11,019 nt of DNA from contig PLWR01000308.1 of NCBI GenBank assembly GCA_003165615.1, positions 1-11,019 of the forward strand, in the 5' to 3' direction. Below, one piece after another: positions 6,716 to 11,019 of this stretch. The translations under genes and the position numbers were made by a program. The stretch comes from Acidobacteriota bacterium. Its GTDB lineage: Bacteria; Acidobacteriota; Terriglobia; UBA7540. How positions within the stretch are numbered: the first letter of the stretch is position 1; each line of letters starts with the position of its first letter. The notes under the pieces are model-generated. The model worked only from the letters and a program-made list of their open reading frames with translations. It had not been told where the DNA came from and searched no databases.

Positions 6716-6853
6716 TTTCTCACCCCACTGGCGCACCCGGTAGAATGGTCAGCCGATCAACGGATTATTGCTCACTGCCAACTGGCCTGTGACTAGCCGG
6801 CAACACGCTGATTCTAAAAGGTCCATAAAATTGCGAGTCACAGACTATTCAAT

Positions 6854-6868
6854 CCGGCCCCGGGCCGG
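6854..6868. repeat. GC-rich 7-bp inverted repeat downstream of the OmpR-type regulator
   Basis: CCGGCCC C GGGCCGG is a perfect palindrome around one central base, 32 bases beyond the stop of the response regulator gene. As RNA it would form a strong hairpin, but the minus-strand sequence after it (ATTGAATAG) has no T-tract. It could be a 3' end stabiliser or a pause site between the regulator and the HK-like gene; no firm role can be assigned. Confidence 0.45.
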
Positions 6869-6900
6869 TGGCTGGGCTGCCTACTGCTTACTTGCTTCCC

Positions 6901-7575
6901 TCAGGCCTCGTCCCCAATTTGATAACCTACGCCCCGAACCGTGTGAATCAATTTGCGCTCGAAGCTCTGGTCCACCTTTTTCCGCAGGTAGTTGATATAA
7001 ACGTCCACCACGTTGGTCATGGTGTCGAAGGAAAGATTCCAGACGTGTTCAATAATCATGGCGCGGGTGACACAACGGCCGACGTTACGCATCAGGTACT
7101 CGAGCAAGGAGAATTCTTTGGGAGTAAGTTCGATGGTAATGCCGGCGCGCTTCACGAGCCGTTCCACCCGGTTCAATTCCAGGTCGCCTACCCGGAGCAT
7201 GACCTCTGCCGGCATCGTTGCCCGCCGCAAGAGCGCCCGAACCCGGGCGGAGAGTTCGGTGAAAGAGAACGGCTTGGTCAAGTAGTCGTCGGCCCCCAGA
7301 TCCAACCCCTTCACCCGGTCTTCCACGCGGTTGCGACCTGTCAAGATGAGAACGGGCATCGCCGGCTTGGTGTCGCGGATGTGCTTAAGCACATCCAACC
7401 CATCCACGCGCGGCAGGGTCAAATCCAGGACCGCCACGTCATATTCAAATTGGCTCACCATGAATTGCGCTTCATCACCGTCCTGCGCAATGTCCACGGC
7501 GTATTGTTCGGCTTCCAGCCCCTTCTGTAAAAAACTGGCCACCGGTTTGTCGTCTTCTGCTATGAGGACTCGCAT
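6901..7575 (-). CDS. OmpR/PhoB-family winged-helix response regulator
   Basis: A 224-residue two-component response regulator. The receiver (1-120) has D8/D9, phosphoacceptor D51 (VAVLDLTLPRVDGL), T79 and K101 (DDYLTKPF), all canonical. The C-terminal winged helix (about 126-220) has ELTPKEFSLLEYLMRN, the recognition-helix stretch MTNVVDVYINYLRKKVD and the wing IHTVRGVGYQI; it should bind DNA as a dimer on direct repeats. The ATG at 7575-7573 starts the receiver exactly and has AAGGTGAG upstream; the open frame eight codons further upstream lacks conserved residues. No full histidine kinase is adjacent: the next gene on the strand is the kinase-like protein without ATP-binding motifs. It diverges from the HD-GYP gene across 410 bp, so that gene is one possible target (inference). 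General similarity is to the QseB/CusR/PmrA group; the stimulus is unknown. Confidence 0.94.
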   Translation of the reverse strand: MRVLIAEDDKPVASFLQKGLEAEQYAVDIAQDGDEAQFMVSQFEYDVAVLDLTLPRVDGLDVLKHIRDTKPAMPVLILTGRNRVEDRVKGLDLGADDYLTKPFSFTELSARVRALLRRATMPAEVMLRVGDLELNRVERLVKRAGITIELTPKEFSLLEYLMRNVGRCVTRAMIIEHVWNLSFDTMTNVVDVYINYLRKKVDQSFERKLIHTVRGVGYQIGDEA

Positions 7576-7592
7576 CTTCTCACCTTTTCCGA

Positions 7593-7613
7593 GGGCCAAA
7601 TGGGGTTTGGCCC
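7593..7613. repeat. Perfect 8-bp stem-loop just upstream of the regulator's ribosome site
   Basis: GGGCCAAA (7593-7600) / TGGGG / TTTGGCCC (7606-7613) is a perfect inverted repeat. In the minus-strand mRNA it would lie 17 bases before the ATG at 7575, immediately 5' of the AGGTGAG ribosome site. It could influence translation or mRNA stability of the response regulator, or be a remnant of an interspersed palindrome. Confidence 0.7.
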
Positions 7614-7669
7614 TACGAGCGTTTCTGGGATCGGCGAAACTCCGTTAGCGCATGGGTCTCGACTCTCTC

Positions 7670-7688
7670 ATGAAGGCCTCGCCTTCAT
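7670..7688. repeat. Perfect 8-bp stem-loop in the divergent region
   Basis: ATGAAGGC (7670-7677) / CTC / GCCTTCAT (7681-7688) is a perfect inverted repeat about 95 bp upstream of the response regulator start. Neither side has a T-tract long enough for a terminator. It may be a protein-binding palindrome or a leftover of a repeat element; the function is unknown. Confidence 0.55.
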
Positions 7689-7917
7689 TAATCACATCTT
7701 ATTTCGGCAGGATGGGAGCAGAGGATGAGGAAATCTCATCGAGGGTATGCAAGGGCAGGGGCGTAGGTCTTCAGTTTTCAGTAATCAGTACCGACTGCTC
7801 CCAGATGGGCGAGGGGGGGCACCAGGAGTAAATCAGGAAGTAAGTTCCCCGGGCTCTTTGAATGAACGGCAATGTGGGTAAAGGGATTTGGGTTTAGGGC
7901 CGATTCAATCCTATAGG

Positions 7918-7945
7918 GAAACTCTCGCGAGGCCAGAGAAACTCT
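7918..7945. promoter_or_regulatory. Candidate operator: two GAAACTCT direct repeats 20 bp apart
   Basis: Exact octamers GAAACTCT begin at 7918 and 7938, two helical turns apart, 40-68 bases before the HD-GYP start codon. The second lies inside a small inverted repeat CAGAG AAA CTCTG (7934-7946), and CTCGCGAG (7924-7931) is a palindrome. OmpR-family proteins commonly bind direct repeats, so the divergently encoded regulator is a candidate ligand. Chance occurrence cannot be excluded. Confidence 0.3.
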
Positions 7946-7985
7946 GCTGACCCGAATCAGGGGGAGTCGTGCGTCTGGAAACCGT

Positions 7986-9062
7986 ATGATCAACCGATTG
8001 CTTCCGAAAGTCCTTGTGGTAGACGACGAGCCAGCCGTGCGCATGTTTTTCCGCGAGGCCCTGAAGCCCGTCGCCGCCCAAGTGGCCGAGGCCGCCGACG
8101 CCCCGTTTGCCCTGGAATCGATCGAGAGCGGCGATTTTGACATCATCGTCTGCGACGTCTGGATGCCTGGCGCCTCCGGGCTGGACCTTCTGTCTATGGC
8201 CCAACAAACGCGGTGGGACGTTGGGTTCATTTTAGTGACGGGTGAGATGCAGGTTGAGACGGTCATTATGGCGCTACGCATGCAGGCGTCTGATTTCCTG
8301 CTCAAGCCTCTGATGGTCGAAGAAGTAACCCTCTCCGTGACGCGCGCGTTTGAGCGCCTGGTAGCGGCGCGGCAGGCGCGAGCTTACAAAGGCTCGCTGG
8401 AAAACAGCATTCAACGCCGCACCCACGAGCTTGAAGTGGCGCTGAGCGAACTGGAATCCAACTATCACATGACTTTGGAAGCGCTGGTGGCGGCGCTCGA
8501 TTCGCGTGAGCACGAGACGTACTCGCATTCCCTGCGAGTGCGCGCCTACACGCGCCACCTGGCGCGGCGGGCAGGCTTTCCACCGGCGCTTTTGCCTTCG
8601 CTTGAACAGGGCGCCTTGTTGCACGATATCGGCAAGATCGCCGTCGCCGACGCGATTCTCCTGAAGCCCGCCAAGCTCACCCCGGAAGAATGGATCGAGA
8701 TGCGCAAGCACCCCACGGCCGGCGACGAAATCCTTAAGCGCGTGCCTTTCTTGCGTCCGGCCAGCGCCATTGTACGGCATCACCACGAACGCTTTGATGG
8801 GACGGGCTACCCTGATGGTCTGAAAGGCGCCGAGATCCCGCTGGGGGCGAGGCTATTTACCGTGGCCGATACGCTGGACGCCATGACCACCGATCGTACC
8901 TATCGCCAAGCCCCAGGTTTTGAGGCCGCGCGGGCGGAGATCCTGCGCTGGAGTGGGAAGCAGTTCGACCCTCATATCGTGGAGCTGTTCCTCAAAATCC
9001 CCCCCGCCACCTGGATGCAGGTGCGCGATGAAGCGGGGAATAATTCCGTCCTGACGAAGTAA
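7986..9062 (+). CDS. Response regulator with HD-GYP domain (predicted c-di-GMP phosphodiesterase)
   Basis: A 358-residue, RpfG-type cytoplasmic signalling protein. The receiver (about 7-122) has D13/D14, phosphoacceptor D57 (IIVCDVWMPG), T85 and K107. A helical linker (about 130-165, with SIQRRTHELEVALSELESNY) joins it to the HD-GYP domain (about 165-340). The metal-binding and signature residues are present: H213-D214 with K217 (LLHDIGKIAV), H242 (KHPTAGDEIL), the HHHE run at 265-268, DGTGYPDGL at 271-279 with the GYP triplet at 274-276, and D295 (VADTLDAMTTDRTYR). An active phosphodiesterase lowering cyclic-di-GMP is therefore expected, which usually favours motility, consistent with the neighbouring flagellar genes. 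ATG 7986 has only a weak GGAA site six bases upstream, but the receiver starts immediately after it. No cognate kinase is adjacent; it is divergent from the OmpR-type regulator. Confidence 0.94.
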   Translation: MINRLLPKVLVVDDEPAVRMFFREALKPVAAQVAEAADAPFALESIESGDFDIIVCDVWMPGASGLDLLSMAQQTRWDVGFILVTGEMQVETVIMALRMQASDFLLKPLMVEEVTLSVTRAFERLVAARQARAYKGSLENSIQRRTHELEVALSELESNYHMTLEALVAALDSREHETYSHSLRVRAYTRHLARRAGFPPALLPSLEQGALLHDIGKIAVADAILLKPAKLTPEEWIEMRKHPTAGDEILKRVPFLRPASAIVRHHHERFDGTGYPDGLKGAEIPLGARLFTVADTLDAMTTDRTYRQAPGFEAARAEILRWSGKQFDPHIVELFLKIPPATWMQVRDEAGNNSVLTK

Positions 9063-9262
9063 GGAATCCCCGCCTCCTTCTGAGCTTCTCTATTGCCTCG
9101 CTGAAAGCCGCAAGCGTAGAATAATCGCGGTCGAAGAACCTCCCGATCATACGCTACCCCGCCTGATGCTCTTCGCTGAGCCGATGGGCGAACGAACCGA
9201 TGGCCCGGTGGCCCAGGCCGGGCGGGCCGATCATTGAACCACCCGATCCACCCAGGCGTCTT
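9063..9262. other. 200-bp spacer with degenerate CCGATGGCCC-like repeats
   Basis: No gene is evident between the HD-GYP stop and the start of the secreted PEGA protein. The stretch 9178-9255 contains imperfect repeats (CCGATGGGCG, CCGATGGCCC, GGTGGCCC, GGGCGGGCCGATC, ACCCGATCC) that look like a decayed relative of the octamer array at 6502-6633. The open frame extends upstream of the chosen ATG through this repeat, but the extension would place a proline/arginine-rich tail before the signal peptide, so I treat it as non-coding. Confidence 0.5.
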
Positions 9263-10900
9263 ATGAAGCTCCGCTTCCTCATTTTGATTGTACTTGTCGG
9301 CATGATGGGGCGAACCGCTCTACCGCACGAACCGGAGAAATCCCAAACCATGACCAGGGACCAGGTGTCGCAATGGTTGGCGGGCGGCGGGCTCGGGGAG
9401 CGCGCGGCGGCGCTGGTAAAGCCGCATGGCATCGATTTCCTGCCAGACGAAGAATATCTTCATACGTCGCGCCAAGCGCGCGCAGACGACACGTTGATTG
9501 CCGCCTTGGGCGGGGCGAGCCATGCCGCGATGGGGGAGTTGGTGGTCACAACTTCCCCCCACGCCGAAATCTATTTGGATGGCGAACTCCAGGGCCGGGC
9601 CAACGCCCAAGGCGAACTGAGCATGAAGGCCAGGCTCGGCGTCCACGCGCTGAAAGTCACGCTGGCGGGGAAGAAAGACTTCGCGCGGAGCGTCACCCTC
9701 TCGAGCGGGCAAGCGGCGAAAATTGAGGTCAAGCTCGTGGACGCACCGGGAAGCATAAGACTGCGAACGCTGGTTGGCGCCAGCATCTCCCTGGACGGTG
9801 CGGCCGGGGAGAGCGCCGATTTGAATGGGGAACTGGTGATAGGCTACGTCTCCCCCGGAGCGCATCAGTTGCGGATTTCAATGCCAGGGAAGAAGGAATA
9901 CCAGCAGAGTTTAACGGTGGAGGCGGGGCAGGAAATCCGCATCGAAGCCAAGCTCGAGGACGCACCGGGAACCATAAGAGTGCTAACGCTGGCCGGCGCG
10001 AGCGTCACCCTGGATGGAGCGAGCCGGGGGAGCACCGCTGCGAAGGGTGAGATTGTCCTGGGCGAGGTCTCCCCGGGAGCGCATCAGTTGCAGCTCTCAG
10101 CGCCCGGGAAAAAAGAATACCAACAGAGCGTGACGGTCGAACCGGGGGAGGAAGCCCGCGTGGAAGCCACCCTTCAGGATGCTTCTCCGCCACCCGGCCA
10201 AGTGCGGGAGAATCCGAAAGATGGCCTGAAGTACGTGTGGATTCCGCCGGGGACGTTCATGATGGGCTGCTCGCCGGGTGATAACGAGTGCTACGACGAG
10301 GAAAAGCCATCGCACCGTGTGACCCTCACCAAGGGTTTCTGGATTGGGCAGACCGAGGTTACGGTGGCGGCATACAAACGCTTCGCCGGTACGACAGGAC
10401 GGCAACTGCCATCCCTCAAGCCCGCTTGGGCGCGTGACACCCTGCCCATCGTGAATATGAAATGGACTGACGCGCAAGCCTATTGCCAGTGGGCAGGAGG
10501 ACGGCTGCTTACGGAGGCGGAATGGGAATACGCGGCCCGAGGGGGAAGCACCGAGGCGCGCTACGGGCCCATCGACGAGGTGGCGTGGTATGGCAAGAAC
10601 AGCGGTGGACAACCGCACGAAGTCGCGCAAAAGCGCGCCAATGGATTTGGGCTCTTCGACATGCTGGGGAACGAGTGGGAATGGGTCAGCGATTGGTTTG
10701 ACCCGAACTACTACCAGAACAGCCCGTCGCAGGATCCTCCGGGCCCTGCGAGCGGTAAGGACCGCGTTACGCGCGGCGGGTCGTGGGACATCATTCCCCG
10801 GGTCGTGCGAGTTTCCATCCGCAGCAGCACCAACCCGGACGCCCCCCGGTCCGCGGGCAACTCCGGATTTCGTTGTGGCGGGGAGGTGTTTGCTCCTTGA
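9263..10900 (+). CDS. Secreted PEGA-repeat protein with C-terminal SUMF1/FGE-like domain
   Basis: 545 residues from ATG 9263. The start is chosen because it gives a clean export signal: basic MKLR, hydrophobic core FLILIVLVGMMG and a polar region near residue 20 onward (RTALPHEPEK). Residues about 28-85 form a small helical region (TRDQVSQWLAGGGLGERAA, then HGIDFLPDEEYL and ADDTLIAAL). Three PEGA-type beta repeats follow at about 91-159, 160-232 and 233-305, each ending in a variant of VxLAGKKDFxxSVTL or PGKKEYQQS. The C-terminal domain (about 320-540) is formylglycine-generating-enzyme-like: YVWIPPGTFMMGC, FWIGQTEVTVAAY, GGRLLTEAEWEYAARGG, DMLGNEWEWVSDWF, RVTRGGSW and SGFRCG. The paired catalytic cysteines of true FGE are not seen; C336, C343, C408 and C538 look like disulfide cysteines. 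Probably a periplasmic or surface binding protein rather than an enzyme. No visible operon link; the ribosome site is weak. Confidence 0.9.
   Translation: MKLRFLILIVLVGMMGRTALPHEPEKSQTMTRDQVSQWLAGGGLGERAAALVKPHGIDFLPDEEYLHTSRQARADDTLIAALGGASHAAMGELVVTTSPHAEIYLDGELQGRANAQGELSMKARLGVHALKVTLAGKKDFARSVTLSSGQAAKIEVKLVDAPGSIRLRTLVGASISLDGAAGESADLNGELVIGYVSPGAHQLRISMPGKKEYQQSLTVEAGQEIRIEAKLEDAPGTIRVLTLAGASVTLDGASRGSTAAKGEIVLGEVSPGAHQLQLSAPGKKEYQQSVTVEPGEEARVEATLQDASPPPGQVRENPKDGLKYVWIPPGTFMMGCSPGDNECYDEEKPSHRVTLTKGFWIGQTEVTVAAYKRFAGTTGRQLPSLKPAWARDTLPIVNMKWTDAQAYCQWAGGRLLTEAEWEYAARGGSTEARYGPIDEVAWYGKNSGGQPHEVAQKRANGFGLFDMLGNEWEWVSDWFDPNYYQNSPSQDPPGPASGKDRVTRGGSWDIIPRVVRVSIRSSTNPDAPRSAGNSGFRCGGEVFAP
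9740..10177 (+). repeat. Tandem 219-bp duplication encoding PEGA repeats 2 and 3
   Basis: Two in-frame 219-bp units (9740-9958 and 9959-10177) each start with GACGCACCGGGAA and share long near-identical DNA stretches, such as GCGCATCAGTTGC followed by matching GGGAA(G/A)AA(G/A)GAATACCA. The first PEGA unit (9533-9739) is clearly more diverged. This points to a recent internal duplication of one 73-codon module. Confidence 0.85.
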
Positions 10901-11019
10901 ACAGTGTTCCTCCGGGAGTGCCGGTGCTACAGGCGGGCGGTTCGCGAACCAAGGCTGTCCCAATTAGCTGAAAACTGTCGCACTCCATGCGGCTCTGCCG
11001 CCCCGCTGTCATGAAAATA
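10901..11019. other. Right-end non-coding stretch
   Basis: No gene is supported in the last 119 bases. There is a perfect 12-bp palindrome GGTTCGCGAACC at 10939-10950 without a following T-tract, and CTGAAAACTG at 10968-10977, the reverse complement of the CAGTTTTCAG in the divergent region at 7772-7781. A terminator for the PEGA gene is not obvious. Confidence 0.5.

Larger units (their letters stand above)
7576..7985. other. 410-bp divergent intergenic region
   Basis: No coding frame here looks real. It must hold promoters for both the OmpR-type regulator (leftward) and the HD-GYP gene (rightward). Visible structure: the stem-loop at 7593-7613; a perfect 8-bp stem-loop at 7670-7688; a CAGTTTTCAG element at 7772-7781, whose reverse complement CTGAAAACTG recurs at 10968-10977; and two direct copies of GAAACTCT at 7918-7925 and 7938-7945, exactly 20 bp apart. 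A weak sigma-70-like pair TTGGGT (7888-7893) and TATAGG (7912-7917) with an 18-bp spacer could drive the HD-GYP gene. Confidence 0.6.

Noticed and set aside
6868..7530. 220-codon plus-strand open frame opposite the OmpR-type regulator
   Set aside because: Antisense of a canonical receiver/winged-helix gene with no independent support.
7778..8305. Minus-strand 175-codon frame spanning the divergent region and the HD-GYP start
   Set aside because: Overlaps the conserved receiver on the other strand and shows no motif; the intergenic part has repeat-like sequence.
10939..10950. GGTTCGCGAACC palindrome as terminator of the PEGA gene
   Set aside because: Too short a hairpin and no T-tract; 12-bp GC palindromes are expected by chance in DNA of this composition.
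10097..10963. 288-codon minus-strand open frame opposite the PEGA/SUMF1 gene
   Set aside because: Covers DNA with clear SUMF1 motifs on the plus strand; the antisense protein has no recognisable features.

Overview
The window looks like chromosomal DNA of a flagellated, GC-rich Gram-negative-type bacterium. An acidobacterial (Terriglobia/Solibacteres-like) source is my best guess. It rests on the gene content (PEGA plus SUMF1-type secreted protein, enhancer-binding proteins beside flgBC) and on short palindromic and octamer repeats between genes that recall those genomes; this is inference, not proof. There are no RNA genes, transposases, phage genes or CRISPR arrays.

Left part (1-5649, minus strand): one compact operon read right to left. 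It begins at 5649 with a sigma-54 enhancer-binding protein (EBP) that has a degenerate receiver and no DNA-binding domain. Next come a soluble PAS histidine kinase of FlrB/FleS/AtoS type, a full NtrC/FlrC-type EBP with receiver, AAA+ and Fis-type HTH, and then flgB, flgC, fliE and fliF (cut by the left edge). The kinase/EBP and EBP/flgB junctions are 4-base ATGA overlaps, so the regulators are translationally tied to the basal-body genes they probably control. A 50-bp two-hairpin palindrome lies between flgC and fliE and supplies the flgC stop codon.

Middle part (5816-7575, minus strand): an OmpR-family response regulator followed by an unusual histidine-kinase-like protein. The latter keeps a phosphoacceptor-type H-box but has lost the ATP-binding N, G1 and G2 boxes. 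It resembles in outline a ChpT/Spo0B-like phosphotransferase or a pseudokinase. Its N-terminus is translated from an octamer microsatellite.

Right part (7986-10900, plus strand): after a 410-bp divergent intergenic region comes a receiver plus HD-GYP protein (predicted cyclic-di-GMP phosphodiesterase), and then a secreted protein with three PEGA repeats and a C-terminal SUMF1/FGE-like domain lacking the catalytic cysteine pair.

Taken together this is a motility and signalling island: flagellar rod and MS-ring genes, their sigma-54 cascade, a second phosphorelay-like module, and a c-di-GMP-degrading output. The most unusual elements are the DNA-binding-domain-less EBP paired with a complete EBP, and the kinase-dead HK-like protein next to an orphan response regulator.
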